NCBI GenBank assembly: GCA_038746745.1
Contig: JBCDKJ010000001.1
Coordinates: 124,001 to 188,000 of the forward strand
Direction of reading: 5' to 3'
DNA length: 64,000 nt
Source: JANQIO01 sp038746745
Lineage (GTDB): Bacteria > Pseudomonadota > Gammaproteobacteria > Pseudomonadales > Halieaceae
Both the position numbers and the translations under genes were made by a program. Below, in pieces: positions 54,492 through 63,891 of the stretch. The notes beneath the pieces are model-generated. The model was not told where the DNA came from. It ran no database searches and worked only from the letters and a program-made list of their open reading frames with translations. Within the stretch, counting starts at the first letter, position 1, and each line of letters opens with the position of its first letter.

Positions 54492-55997
54492 ATGGAAAAT
54501 TCACTGCCTGCTGCGCTCACACGCAACTTTCTCGGGGCAGCACCCCAGTGGTACAAGCAAACTATCATCGCGTTTCTGGTGATCAACCCCATCCTGTTCT
54601 ACACGGTGGGTCCCTTTCTGACCGGATGGGTGTTGATATTGGAATTCATCTTTACGCTGGCACTAGCCCTGCGCTGCTACCCTTTGCAGCCAGGGGGGCT
54701 GCTGGCAATCGAAGCGGTAATCATAGGCATGGCCTCGCCTGAGACGGTGTTCCATGAGACAGAAGCAAACTTCGAGGTGATTCTGCTGCTGATGTTCATG
54801 GTGGCCGGCATTTACTTTATGAAGGAGTTGCTGCTCTTCGTCTTTACCAAAATTTTGCTGCGAGTTCGATCAAAGAAGATCCTGTCGCTGCTGTTTTGCT
54901 TCGTCGCCGCGTTCCTGTCTGCGTTCCTGGATGCCCTCACCGTTACTGCCGTTTTGATCAGCGTGAGCGTGGGCTTCTATTCCGTGTATCACAAGGTGGC
55001 GTCTGGTAAGTCAATTGCTCATGACGATCATGACCATTCTGAGGACGATTCGGTGGCGGAGCTTCACCGCGAAGATCTGGACGCGTTTCGCGGATTTCTG
55101 CGCTCGCTCATTATGCACGGTGCGGTTGGTACTGCCCTGGGCGGCGTTTGCACGCTGGTTGGCGAGCCCCAAAATCTGTTGATAGCAACGATAGCAGGTT
55201 GGGATTTTGTGACCTTCGTTACGCTGATGGCCCCTATCACGATGCCTACGCTGGTCGCAGGTCTGCTCACCTGTTATCTGCTGGAGGTCTCTGGCAAATT
55301 TGGCTACGGTGCAGAGCTGCCCGAGCCTGTTCGGGAAGTGCTAGAGGAGTATCAGTCTCACCTGGAGAAGGATCGCACCACACGCGACTCGGCGCGCCTG
55401 TGGGTACAGGGCTTAGTGGCGGTAATACTGGTGCTTGGCCTAGCCATGCATTGGGCAGCCGTTGGCCTGATCGGCCTGATGGTCATCGTGCTGCTCACGG
55501 CCTTCAATGGCATCATCGAAGAACATCAGTTAGGGCATGCCTTTGAAGAAGCGCTTCCCTTTACCGCCCTCCTCGTAGTGTTTTTTGCCATTGTTGGCGT
55601 GATTCACGAGCAGCATCTGTTTACACCCGTGATCGAGTTCGTTCTTGGATTGGAGGGGAGTATGCGTACGTCGGCGTTTTTCCTCGCGAACGGGCTGCTG
55701 TCGATGATCAGTGACAATGTGTTCGTCGCCACCGTCTACATCACGGATGTGAAAGCCGCACTAGATGCGGGGCAAATTGGGCGCGATGAATTTAATCGCC
55801 TGGCTATTGCGATTAACACCGGCACTAACCTGCCCAGTGTGGCGACCCCTAACGGCCAGGCGGCGTTTCTGTTTCTGCTGACCTCCGCCCTGGCGCCTCT
55901 GATTCGCCTTTCCTACGGCCGAATGGTAATCATGGCACTGCCCTATACGATTGTATTAACCGGGGTTGGGCTGGCCATGGTCATCGTTAATCTATAG
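54492..55997 (+). CDS. nhaB: NhaB Na+/H+ antiporter
   Basis: A 501-residue polytopic inner-membrane antiporter that expels Na+ in exchange for protons. It matches NhaB over its length: MENSLPAALTRNFLGAAPQW at the N-terminus (20 residues), VIIGMASPETVFHE, AFLSAFLDALTVTAVLISV, HGAVGTALGGVCTLVGEPQN and INTGTNLPSVATPNGQAAFL. About twelve helices, and a charged His/Asp loop near 180-192. ATG 54492 follows AAGAAG. It fits a salt-exposed organism. Confidence 0.96.
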   Translation: MENSLPAALTRNFLGAAPQWYKQTIIAFLVINPILFYTVGPFLTGWVLILEFIFTLALALRCYPLQPGGLLAIEAVIIGMASPETVFHETEANFEVILLLMFMVAGIYFMKELLLFVFTKILLRVRSKKILSLLFCFVAAFLSAFLDALTVTAVLISVSVGFYSVYHKVASGKSIAHDDHDHSEDDSVAELHREDLDAFRGFLRSLIMHGAVGTALGGVCTLVGEPQNLLIATIAGWDFVTFVTLMAPITMPTLVAGLLTCYLLEVSGKFGYGAELPEPVREVLEEYQSHLEKDRTTRDSARLWVQGLVAVILVLGLAMHWAAVGLIGLMVIVLLTAFNGIIEEHQLGHAFEEALPFTALLVVFFAIVGVIHEQHLFTPVIEFVLGLEGSMRTSAFFLANGLLSMISDNVFVATVYITDVKAALDAGQIGRDEFNRLAIAINTGTNLPSVATPNGQAAFLFLLTSALAPLIRLSYGRMVIMALPYTIVLTGVGLAMVIVNL

Positions 55998-56015
55998 CGC
56001 ACCCCTGGGCCTGAA

Positions 56016-56741
56016 TTACTCGAGACCAAGCTCGCGCCACAGCACTTCAGTCGAGCCGCTGCTACCGATTTCCTCCAGCGTCTGACGATGGGACTCGCGT
56101 TCCTCGTCAGATGCGCGAATGACCCGCAACGACGGACGGTTTGAAGGCAATCTGAAAGCTCCTCCCGCCGCCTGCGCACCAGCATTATCGCCATCACCGC
56201 TAGCGCCCAGTTGAAACGTGGTCTGGCCACCGGTCATGGCTAGATAAACGTCTGCCAGAATTTCGGCATCCAGCAAAGCGCCGTGAAGATCTCGCTGAGA
56301 ATTGTCTACCGTGTAGCGCGCGCACAGCGCATCCAGATTATTGCGTTGACCTGGATGTTTCTTGCGCGCCATGACCAGCGTGTCAATCACCTCGCACCGA
56401 GATTCAATTACGCCTGCCTTCTTACCCAATCGCTCCAGCTCACTATTGATAAAGCCCACGTCAAACGGTGCGTTGTGAATGATGAGCTCTGCACCATCGA
56501 CAAAGGCCAGAAAATCGTCAGCAATCTGCTGAAACAGGGGTTTATCTGACAGGAACTCATTGGTGATGCCATGAACCTCTATCGCGCCCTGGTCGATCTC
56601 GCGCTGAGGATTAATGTACTGATGGTAGTGCTGCCCCGTGAGGCGACGATTCATTAACTCGACACAGCCGATTTCTATGATGCGATGGCCCTGACTGGTT
56701 TCAAGACCAGTGGTTTCAGTGTCCAGAACGATCTGACGCAT
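56016..56741 (-). CDS. dnaQ: DNA polymerase III epsilon subunit (proofreading exonuclease)
   Basis: A 241-residue 3'-5' exonuclease of the replicative polymerase. The metal-binding acids are D7 and E9 in LDTETTG, with further Exo motifs in HNAPFDVGFIN and HGALLDAEILADVYL. The C-terminal tail, which binds the alpha subunit, ends WRELGLE. The spacer after the catalytic domain is rich in Gly/Ala. It lies next to rnhA, as is usual in Gammaproteobacteria, but on the same strand here and separated by a tandem repeat. Confidence 0.95.
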   Translation of the reverse strand: MRQIVLDTETTGLETSQGHRIIEIGCVELMNRRLTGQHYHQYINPQREIDQGAIEVHGITNEFLSDKPLFQQIADDFLAFVDGAELIIHNAPFDVGFINSELERLGKKAGVIESRCEVIDTLVMARKKHPGQRNNLDALCARYTVDNSQRDLHGALLDAEILADVYLAMTGGQTTFQLGASGDGDNAGAQAAGGAFRLPSNRPSLRVIRASDEERESHRQTLEEIGSSGSTEVLWRELGLE

Positions 56742-56784
56742 AGGTCTGCTATCTCCTGCTTAACGAGGTCGATGGTTATCTGGC

Positions 56785-56892
56785 AGCTGAGGGCTTTCTA
56801 TAAGCTGGGGGCTTTCTATAAGCTGAGGGCTTTCTATGAGCTGAGGGCTCTTTACAAGCTGAAGGCTCTCTATTAGCTGAAGGCTCTTCACT
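56785..56892. repeat. Tandem 18-bp repeat, 6 copies, starting in the rnhA stop codon
   Basis: Six 18-bp units (AGCTGAGGGCTTTCTATA type) run head to tail between rnhA and dnaQ. The unit nearest rnhA contains that gene's TGA stop. The stretch 56840-56857, GCTGAGGGCTCTTTACAA, recurs exactly in inverse orientation in the 43-kb array. Confidence 0.93.
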
Positions 56893-57319
56893 GCTCATCG
56901 ATGCCCCGATTGGCCAATTGGTCCGCCATCTCGTTCTCGCGGTGCCCGCTATGACCCTTGACCCAGCGCCAGGTCACATCGTGGCGGCAGTTCTCTGCGT
57001 CGAGCTTCTGCCACAAATCGATATTCTTCACGGGTTTCTTAGCCGCTGTTTTCCAGTCGCGTGCTTTCCAACCCTGCAGCCACTCGGTAATTCCCTTGCG
57101 GACGTATTCCGAGTCTGTGGTAACGATCACGCGACAAGGCTCCTTCAGCGCCTGCAGCGCCTCGATTGCCGCAGTCAGCTCCATCCGATTGTTGGTGGTC
57201 TCCTTTTCGCCTCCCCACAGCTCACGCTCCTGCTCACGAAAGCGTAACAACACGCCCCACCCTCCAGGCCCTGGGTTGCCTCGACAGGCGCCGTCAGTAA
57301 AGGCTTCCACCTGCTTCAC
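56888..57319 (-). CDS. rnhA: Ribonuclease HI
   Basis: A 143-residue RNase HI that cuts RNA in RNA-DNA hybrids. The catalytic acids are D9 (FTDGACRGNPGPGGWG), E47 (NNRMELTAAIEAL), D69 (TTDSEYV) and D133 (EMADQLA), with the handle region WLQGWKARDWKTAAKKPVKN present. Length and sequence are normal for Gammaproteobacteria. The start overlaps the methyltransferase stop by 4 bp. Confidence 0.97.
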   Translation of the reverse strand: MKQVEAFTDGACRGNPGPGGWGVLLRFREQERELWGGEKETTNNRMELTAAIEALQALKEPCRVIVTTDSEYVRKGITEWLQGWKARDWKTAAKKPVKNIDLWQKLDAENCRHDVTWRWVKGHSGHRENEMADQLANRGIDEQ

Positions 57320-58101
57320 TGTCCGGTATTGTCCTTGCGTGAGTTTGCCACGGACTGGGGCACCGTGAGGCCGATCAGTCGACCTCGAACCTGCGGACGC
57401 CAGCGCATCCTTGAGGGCGTCAACGTAGACACCTTCTTTTGCGCGTTCATCACATACACGCCGCCACCCGGCAGCCGATAGCGCATGGCAAGCCCATCGA
57501 CAAATCTGAGAAAGCGAAAGACACGCCCCTTGCCAACTGGCGGGGTGAGAAAGCAGTGCCGGACAGGCTCTACCTCTGCACCCAGCAGGTGTAGCCAGTC
57601 TTTGAGGCGATGAGCGCTAAGCTGATGCTTCGACGACCAATAGCGCTCAGGCAGGGCGCTGGAGACGCTCAGCGCGACGCCGAATAGTGACCAGGGGTTA
57701 AAGCCAACTATGATAATTCGACCCTGCGGCGCGACCACACGGTGCACTTCGCGCAGCAGCGCATGGGGTCGCTCGGAGAAATCCAGGGCGTGGTGAAGAA
57801 CAACCACATCGATACTCTCGCTGGCGAACGGCAGATAATCAGCACTGCTAATCAGGCTAATCCCCCCACCCGCCTGCGGCCCTGCATAGATTTTGTGACT
57901 TAACTGGCTGTTATTGGCCAATGCAAGCCCGCGAGCGACGCCAATCTGTAGTTGGTGGTAGCCGAAAACGTTATCCAGTTGCTCGCGCACAAGGCGCTTC
58001 TCAAGGTCGAATAGATATCTACCCCGGTAACTGGCGTACCAACTTTCCAGGCGGGCGCAAATGTCGCTAAACTCCAACGGCATAACAAGATGGTAGCGCA
58101 T
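57316..58101 (-). CDS. Class I SAM-dependent methyltransferase (YafS-like)
   Basis: A 261-residue methyltransferase-fold protein. The canonical SAM motif I is weak, but motif-like ADYLPFASESIDVVVLHHAL and LREVHRVVAPQGRIIIVGFN are clear. It occupies the YafS/gloB-adjacent slot seen in many Gammaproteobacteria. The substrate is unknown. The start may be ATG 58101 or 58083. The gloB gene begins two bases away on the other strand, so the two promoters must lie inside each other's coding regions. The stop overlaps rnhA by 4 bp. Confidence 0.88.
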   Translation of the reverse strand: MRYHLVMPLEFSDICARLESWYASYRGRYLFDLEKRLVREQLDNVFGYHQLQIGVARGLALANNSQLSHKIYAGPQAGGGISLISSADYLPFASESIDVVVLHHALDFSERPHALLREVHRVVAPQGRIIIVGFNPWSLFGVALSVSSALPERYWSSKHQLSAHRLKDWLHLLGAEVEPVRHCFLTPPVGKGRVFRFLRFVDGLAMRYRLPGGGVYVMNAQKKVSTLTPSRMRWRPQVRGRLIGLTVPQSVANSRKDNTGQ

Positions 58102-58103
58102 AA

Positions 58104-58895
58104 ATGTTGAACGTCACACCGATCCCTGCCTTCAATGACAACTACATCTGGTGTCTGCAAAGGCAGGGAGAAAGCCACGCGTTTGTCGTAGACCCTGGCG
58201 ATGCCGACGCCGTTATTGCAGCGCTTGGCGAGCAACAGCTTACGCTTGCGGGAATTATCATTACGCACCACCACTTCGACCACACCGGCGGTATCGAGGC
58301 ACTGCTAGCTGAGCATCCGGTACCAGTGTACGGGCCACATAACCCTGGCATTAGTGGTATCAGTCAGCGTTTAAGCCACGGTGATCAGGTAGACATCGCC
58401 GGTGCTCTCTGGGATGTGATTGAAGTGCCGGGGCACACTCTCGATCACATCGCCTATTTTCACACGCCAGACGATGCTGCACCGATTCTTTTCTGTGGGG
58501 ATACGCTATTTGCGGGTGGCTGTGGCAGAGTGTTTGAGGGCGATGCCGCCATGATGCTCAGCTCCCTGGACACGCTGGCAGCCTTGCCGCAAGAAACGCG
58601 CGTGTTCTGCGCCCACGAGTACACATTAGCCAACCTGCGCTTCGCCGCGGCGGTGGAACCGGATAACTCCGCTTTAATGCGTCGCATAAATCGGGATCAG
58701 GCTTGCCGTGATCAGGGCATACCCACAGTGCCCTCAACGCTCTCCCTGGAGCGAGCAACCAACCCTTTTCTCCGCTGCAGAGAAACGAGCGTGGTGCAGC
58801 GCATGGTGGAGCAGCTTTCGGGGCAGGAGTCGCTGGACGGCGATGACCCGGTAGCGGTATTCGCTGCAGTTCGCAGCTGGAAGGATAATTTCTAG
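58104..58895 (+). CDS. gloB: Hydroxyacylglutathione hydrolase (glyoxalase II)
   Basis: A 263-residue metallo-beta-lactamase-fold enzyme converting S-lactoylglutathione to lactate and glutathione in methylglyoxal detoxification. The binuclear metal site is H55-x-H57-x-D59-H60 in THHHFDHTGG, then VPGHTLDHIAYF, FCGDTLFAGGCGRVFEG and CAHEYTLANLRFA. FLRCRE near the end binds substrate. It is divergent from the methyltransferase gene and 8 bp from mltD. Confidence 0.95.
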   Translation: MLNVTPIPAFNDNYIWCLQRQGESHAFVVDPGDADAVIAALGEQQLTLAGIIITHHHFDHTGGIEALLAEHPVPVYGPHNPGISGISQRLSHGDQVDIAGALWDVIEVPGHTLDHIAYFHTPDDAAPILFCGDTLFAGGCGRVFEGDAAMMLSSLDTLAALPQETRVFCAHEYTLANLRFAAAVEPDNSALMRRINRDQACRDQGIPTVPSTLSLERATNPFLRCRETSVVQRMVEQLSGQESLDGDDPVAVFAAVRSWKDNF

Positions 58896-58903
58896 ATAAT
58901 TCC

Positions 58904-60505
58904 ATGATTTACAATGGTTTAAAGGCTTTTCTTAATAGATATTCCAGGAAGTTTGGAATCGTTTGCTCTATCGCTATCAGTACTTGCGCGCTCCCCGCCA
59001 ACGCTGAGGACGTCATTGACAAGTCCTGGCACCAGCGCTGGAGCGATGTTGTGGCGACACGCGATCTGTGGCAACGGGTTCGAGAAGGATTTGGCCTCTC
59101 GCTGGTGGAGGCAGGCTCTGAACTCCATCAACAGGCCTTACAGAGGGTTGAGACTGAACGTCGCTGGTATGTTGAACACCCGGCCTATCTGACTCGCGTA
59201 AGCGAGCGGGCGACCCCCTATCTTCATCACGTGGTGGAATCGGTCGAGCGGCGCGGGATGCCTTTGGAGTTCGCCCTGCTTCCGATTCTTGAGAGCGCTT
59301 ACGACCCCTTTGCTTACTCCCATGGCCGTGCTGCTGGCATGTGGCAAATCATCCCTGGAACGGGCCGAGACCTTGGTCTAACTCAGGATTGGTGGTACGA
59401 CGGACGCCGCGACCTGCGCGCCTCTACTGACGCTGCACTGGAGTACTTATCCCGCCTGGCCAAACGCTTTGACGGAGACTGGCTTAAGGCGCTAGCGGCG
59501 TATAACGCAGGTCCTGCGCGAATCAGCAGAGCTGAACGCCGAAACAGGCAGCGTGGTCTCGGCACCAGCTTTTGGGAGCTGACACTTCCTGCAGAAACGC
59601 GCAACTACGTGCCGCGCCTGTTAGCACTCGCAAGTCTGGTGCAGGCGCCACAGCGCTTTGCACAAACGCTAACGCCTATCCCGGACGCCGCGTATCTTTC
59701 TACCGTGCACACGGGTGGCCAGATTGATCTAAGCCAGGCGGCAACGCTATCGGGTCTGGATATCGACGCCGTGTATCGTTTGAATCCAGGCCTGAACCGC
59801 TGGGCAACGCCGCCAGCGGGCCCTCATGAGTTGATGCTGCCGATAGCGGAGGCCAAGCTGTTCGAGTCGCAACTTTCGGCGCTGGACGCCGCCGAGAGAC
59901 TGCAATGGGTTCGGTATACCGTCAGGCCTGGGGATGCATTGAGCCGGATAGCCCGTCGCTACAATACGGAAGCGGACGTCATCGCGCAGGTCAACGGCTT
60001 AACGGGTAGCCGTATTGTGGCCGGCAACAGCCTGATGATACCGGTCGCCAGCCAACCCATGGAACGCTACGGCCTGAGCGCCGACCAGCGTCTGGCTGCG
60101 CGGCAATCGCGCGGCCAGGGCCATCGAACGGAGTACACCGTGCGTCCCGGCGACAGCTTCTGGCGTATCGCCAGGGAGTACGGTGTCAGCTCCCGGAAGG
60201 TTGCTGAGTGGAACAACATGGCGGTTCGCGATCCGCTAATGCCTGGCCAGACACTTGTTGTCTGGTCCGCTGAGCCTGTATCAAAGGCGACCCTCACGGC
60301 GGCGAATCTGGTTTTGCCAGAGCACGATCCTATGGTGCGTAAAATCAACTACCGAGTTCGCAGCGGGGACTCCCTGGCCCGGATTGCAGCGCGGTTTAAG
60401 GTGACTACTGCAGATATTCTCGACTGGAATGCCGCCTTGCGGGGAAAGAAATACATCCATCCCGGCCAGCGCATCACTCTTTACGTTGACGTCCGCGCGA
60501 GCTAG
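58904..60505 (+). CDS. mltD: Membrane-bound lytic transglycosylase D with three LysM domains
   Basis: A 533-residue peptidoglycan-cleaving enzyme. After an N-terminal signal (FGIVCSIAISTCALPANA) comes a family-1 SLT domain with the catalytic Glu130 in LPILESAYDP and AAGMWQIIPGTGR, LAAYNAGPARI. Three LysM domains lie at about 337-380, 410-453 and 482-527. E. coli MltD has a lipobox; none is obvious here, so it may be soluble in the periplasm. The ribosome site before ATG 58904 is weak, and coupling to gloB, 8 bp upstream, is likely. Confidence 0.95.
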   Translation: MIYNGLKAFLNRYSRKFGIVCSIAISTCALPANAEDVIDKSWHQRWSDVVATRDLWQRVREGFGLSLVEAGSELHQQALQRVETERRWYVEHPAYLTRVSERATPYLHHVVESVERRGMPLEFALLPILESAYDPFAYSHGRAAGMWQIIPGTGRDLGLTQDWWYDGRRDLRASTDAALEYLSRLAKRFDGDWLKALAAYNAGPARISRAERRNRQRGLGTSFWELTLPAETRNYVPRLLALASLVQAPQRFAQTLTPIPDAAYLSTVHTGGQIDLSQAATLSGLDIDAVYRLNPGLNRWATPPAGPHELMLPIAEAKLFESQLSALDAAERLQWVRYTVRPGDALSRIARRYNTEADVIAQVNGLTGSRIVAGNSLMIPVASQPMERYGLSADQRLAARQSRGQGHRTEYTVRPGDSFWRIAREYGVSSRKVAEWNNMAVRDPLMPGQTLVVWSAEPVSKATLTAANLVLPEHDPMVRKINYRVRSGDSLARIAARFKVTTADILDWNAALRGKKYIHPGQRITLYVDVRAS

Positions 60506-61227
60506 CGGTGTGGCCCTAACAGCGCCGCTACCAGCCGCGGCACCTGCTCCGTCGCTGGACCACGCCAGTGATGGTCGAATTGCGAACTGGCGCTGGTAGG
60601 TTCAGGATTTATTTCCAGCGTGACAGCGCCCGCAGCCTGCGCCAGGCTCACGAATCCCGCAGCGGGGTAAACCGTTGCTGACGTGCCAATCGCAATGAAT
60701 GCGTCACAATCGGCTAGCCGCAGGGTTATCTCATCCATATGCAGCGGCATCTCCCCAAACCAGACAACATGAGGCCGCAAATTGCCCGGTAGCTGACAAC
60801 AGGGGCAGAGATCTGCTCCATCGAAGTTGACCGGCGCGTCATGCACACGCTCGGTGCTCTTACACCGCATTTTAGCAAGCTCACCGTGCATGCTGAGCAA
60901 GGCTTTGGATCCCGCCCGCTGATGCAGATCGTCGACATTTTGACTGATGAGCGTAATCTGGCTGGACCAGCAACGCTCCAACTCAGCCAGGGCCCGATGC
61001 GCAGCATTCGGCGACACATTCATCAGCTGCTGGCGTCTGGCGTTGTAGAATCGATACACCATGGCCGGATCGCGAGCAAAGGCCTCCGGCGTTGCCACCT
61101 CCTCAACCCGATGGTTTTCCCACAGGCCATCTGCGCCGCGAAAGGTACTTAAACCAGACTCCGCAGAGATGCCTGCGCCAGTGAGGATCACAATGTTGTG
61201 CCAATCTGCGATTTCGAGCGCATCCAT
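60502..61227 (-). CDS. cobB: NAD-dependent protein deacylase (sirtuin, CobB class III)
   Basis: A 241-residue sirtuin. NAD-binding motifs are LTGAGISAESGLSTFRG and QNVDDLHQRAG, and the catalytic His114 lies in MHGEL. Y61 and R64 in YNARR match the pair that gives CobB/SIRT5 activity on succinyl- and malonyl-lysine. As in E. coli CobB, the zinc site is incomplete at its first half (C122 alone) with LCPCC later, followed by LRPHVVWFGEMPL. It is convergent with mltD and overlaps it by 4 bp. Confidence 0.95.
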   Translation of the reverse strand: MDALEIADWHNIVILTGAGISAESGLSTFRGADGLWENHRVEEVATPEAFARDPAMVYRFYNARRQQLMNVSPNAAHRALAELERCWSSQITLISQNVDDLHQRAGSKALLSMHGELAKMRCKSTERVHDAPVNFDGADLCPCCQLPGNLRPHVVWFGEMPLHMDEITLRLADCDAFIAIGTSATVYPAAGFVSLAQAAGAVTLEINPEPTSASSQFDHHWRGPATEQVPRLVAALLGPHR

Positions 61228-61315
61228 TTCAGTGCCCAGGTGCGAAGTGATTGAGGCGCGGCCAGTGGCTGGTTACATTGCCCCCCTAAACACGCGAGTC
61301 TAACAAGGTCGGTTT

Positions 61316-62185
61316 ATGAAGTTTGTGTTGTCGACATCATTTTCCAGCGTGGCGCACCTCAAGGAAGTGGCGCCAGTGGCGGATGTCTGTGGCTGGTATG
61401 CCATGTCCTTCTCAGATCATCTGGTGCATCCGGAATCGATTTCGACTCCCTACCCCTATACGGAAGACGGCAGTCGTCGCTGGCCTGCTTTCACGGACTG
61501 GCCTGACCCCTGGGTAACCATTGGCGCGCTGGCAGCCCTCACCAGCCGCCTTAAGTTCACCAATAACATTTACGTGCTGCCGATGCGTCACCCGTTTCTG
61601 GTGGCAAAGGCTATTAGTACAGCGGCAGTTGTCTCTGATAACAGGGTAATCCCGGCGCTCGGCGTTGGCTGGTCGGCCGATGAGTTCGGACTTGTGGGTG
61701 AGGATTTCACAACGCGCGGCAAGCGCACCAATGAAATGCTGGAGATCATGCGGCTGCTATGGAGTGGCGAGTGGGTTGAGTACCACGGTGAGTTTTATGA
61801 TTTCCCCCGCCTGGAAATGAACCCCGCCCCACCGGGATACATCCCATTTTGGATTGGCGGAATCTCCGAACCTGCGATGCGCCGTGCAGCACGATTAGCA
61901 GACGGCTGGGTGACGGACCTCCAAAGCAGTGCAGATATCAGCGACAGCATCCTGCGCATCCAACAGTGGCGACAGGAATACGGCCGGGAGGGCGAATTTT
62001 CCGTAATGGCAACGCCGAATGATGCCTGGGATATCGACGGCTACCGGCGACTTGAGGATGCAGGAGTGACGCACATTCTGACTATGCCATGGGCCTTTTA
62101 TCACGGTGAAACAGACATCTTGGCTGAAAAAATCGACGGCATACGCCGCTTCGCCGAGGATGTGATATTGCCTATGGCGGAATAG
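61316..62185 (+). CDS. LLM-class flavin/F420-dependent oxidoreductase
   Basis: A 289-residue luciferase-like monooxygenase-fold protein (TIGR03619-like). Landmarks are FSDHLVHPESIS, TSRLKFTNNIYVLPMRHPFL, VIPALGVGWSADEF, LEIMRLLWSGEWVEYHGEFY and IPFWIGGISEPAMRRAARLADGW (in parts). Marine Gammaproteobacteria carry many such genes. Whether it uses FMN or F420 is not decidable here. Its stop is 6 bp from the convergent acyl-CoA synthetase stop. Confidence 0.9.
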   Translation: MKFVLSTSFSSVAHLKEVAPVADVCGWYAMSFSDHLVHPESISTPYPYTEDGSRRWPAFTDWPDPWVTIGALAALTSRLKFTNNIYVLPMRHPFLVAKAISTAAVVSDNRVIPALGVGWSADEFGLVGEDFTTRGKRTNEMLEIMRLLWSGEWVEYHGEFYDFPRLEMNPAPPGYIPFWIGGISEPAMRRAARLADGWVTDLQSSADISDSILRIQQWRQEYGREGEFSVMATPNDAWDIDGYRRLEDAGVTHILTMPWAFYHGETDILAEKIDGIRRFAEDVILPMAE

Positions 62186-62191
62186 CGCCGC

Positions 62192-63841
62192 CTAACACCA
62201 CTCGAGCAGCAGTGTGCCCTGCTCGGCCGATTGCCGTGCCAAAGACTCCGCACGCTCCCCAAACTTCATTTCAACTCGCTCACGGCGAATCTTCATGGTG
62301 GGTGTGAGCATGGCATTGTCGATGCTCCACGGCTCGGTGCTGACGATCACCGCGCCAAGCCGGGCATGCTTGTCGACAGTGTTGTTGACAGCTTTTGCCA
62401 GCTCCAGAAGGTCAGACCTAATAGCTGCACGTTCTGTCGCCTGGGCGAATCCGTTCAAAACACAAACCATGACAGTTTTGGAGTAACCGCGCCCAAGCAG
62501 GCAGATCTGGTCGGTGTGTGGATTGCGTGAAAATTCGTTTTCAATCGGCGTCGGGGCAACGAACTTACCCTGAATGGTCTTGAAATAGTCTTTCACACGC
62601 CCGATAAGAAAAATAAACCCGTCTTCGTCGATGCGTGCTTTGTCTCCGGTATATACCCAGCCATCGCGGAAGGTTTCCGCCGTCTTTTCAGGCATTTTGT
62701 AGTAGCCAGGTGACAGCCCATCGGCCTTACATATCAACTCATCCTCTTCAGTTAAGGCCACTTCGACCTCACCTTTGGGTGTACCGATGGAACCGATGCG
62801 ACGCTCATCATGATCATTGGCAATAAGGCCCATTGCCTCGGTTTGTCCAAAACCCTCCATGAGCACCAGCCCGAACTGCTCATACCATTGAATCAGCGAG
62901 GGTGGCGTTGGCGCCGCCGCAGTCAGCAGATAGGCGGCCTCCCCCAGACCGAGCATCTCCTGTACCTCTGTTGCAATGGCCTGCGCATTATCGCCGAGCG
63001 CTTTATCGATGGCCTCCTGGCCACCAAAGTGTCCGATTATCACCTGTTGAAGCTGTTCCCAGACGCGGGGCGCACCGAACATAACGTGAGGCTTGCAGTC
63101 GGGCAGATCCCGGAGAATGGTGAGCAGATTTTCGTTGAAGTACACCGTTCCACCGTCTATTAGCGAGCTGAACTCGACAATTTGGCGCTCAGCGATATGT
63201 GACAGTGGCAAGTATGAGAACTTGCGGGGCCGTTCGGGCAGCGAGAATACGTCCAGGAAGCGGTTAATCGGGACCACGTTGGATGTATGGGTTTGCATGA
63301 CACCTTTGGGAACGCCCGTGGTACCGGAGGTGAACACGATAGACACCAGTTCATCCTTCTTGGCCCTGTGGGCGGGACGTCGACCCAGGAAGGGGGAAAC
63401 AATGTCGTCCCACTTGAGGTGAGGTTGCTCAAGCGTTGCACCAGGTAGCGCCACCAGTTGTATACCTGCCGGCAACACGGCTGCCACTTGTTCCCAGTTT
63501 TCAGTCTGACCGACAAACAGCAGATTCATGTCGGTGAAATCCATCACATACTCTGCAGTTTCACCGGGCAGAGTTGTAAACATAGGAACGGACACATTAC
63601 CTGCCGCTATAGTGCCGAGATCTGCCATAAACCAGTGAGCGCAGTTGCGCGACAGTAAACCGACGTTTAAGCCCGGGCCAGCAAGATTCGCCTCCTGCCA
63701 GGCGCCTAGCGCATAGGCTTGTTCGCTGATCTGTGCCCAACTCCAGTCTGTAAAATCGTCGCCGTGACGATCCCGCAGCCAGGTGTCATCGGGTTGCTTT
63801 TCGACCCAGTGATCAAGGTACTCCAACAGAGTGTCGTACAT
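62192..63841 (-). CDS. AMP-dependent long-chain acyl-CoA synthetase
   Basis: A 549-residue adenylate-forming enzyme that activates a carboxylic acid to acyl-AMP and then acyl-CoA. The P-loop-like motif is VFTSGTTGVPKGVMQTH, with YLPLSHIAERQIV, MEGFGQTEAMGLIA and GWVYTGDKARIDEDGFIFLIGRVKD (in parts) as further family motifs. It ends early: the usual C-terminal catalytic Lys segment is reached (ARLGAVIVSTEPW... TMKIRRERV). AAGGAG lies before ATG 63841. The CoA-transferase and AcuI genes lie about 10 kb away, and no operon links them. Confidence 0.92.
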   Translation of the reverse strand: MYDTLLEYLDHWVEKQPDDTWLRDRHGDDFTDWSWAQISEQAYALGAWQEANLAGPGLNVGLLSRNCAHWFMADLGTIAAGNVSVPMFTTLPGETAEYVMDFTDMNLLFVGQTENWEQVAAVLPAGIQLVALPGATLEQPHLKWDDIVSPFLGRRPAHRAKKDELVSIVFTSGTTGVPKGVMQTHTSNVVPINRFLDVFSLPERPRKFSYLPLSHIAERQIVEFSSLIDGGTVYFNENLLTILRDLPDCKPHVMFGAPRVWEQLQQVIIGHFGGQEAIDKALGDNAQAIATEVQEMLGLGEAAYLLTAAAPTPPSLIQWYEQFGLVLMEGFGQTEAMGLIANDHDERRIGSIGTPKGEVEVALTEEDELICKADGLSPGYYKMPEKTAETFRDGWVYTGDKARIDEDGFIFLIGRVKDYFKTIQGKFVAPTPIENEFSRNPHTDQICLLGRGYSKTVMVCVLNGFAQATERAAIRSDLLELAKAVNNTVDKHARLGAVIVSTEPWSIDNAMLTPTMKIRRERVEMKFGERAESLARQSAEQGTLLLEWC

Positions 63842-63850
63842 GCGCTTCTC

Positions 63851-63891
63851 CTTATTGTCTGAACAACGGCTTATTATTGTTTGAACACTGG
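63851..63891. repeat. Imperfect 19-22-bp repeat, 2 copies
   Basis: Two units beginning CTTATT and sharing TTGTYTGAACA lie just upstream of the acyl-CoA synthetase start. The remaining 109 bases to the window end show no gene I can support. Confidence 0.6.

Noticed and set aside
56685..56876. Plus-strand small protein with repeated LRAFYKL-like blocks
   Set aside because: The repeated peptide is simply a translation of the 18-bp tandem array, and the frame starts inside dnaQ on the other strand.
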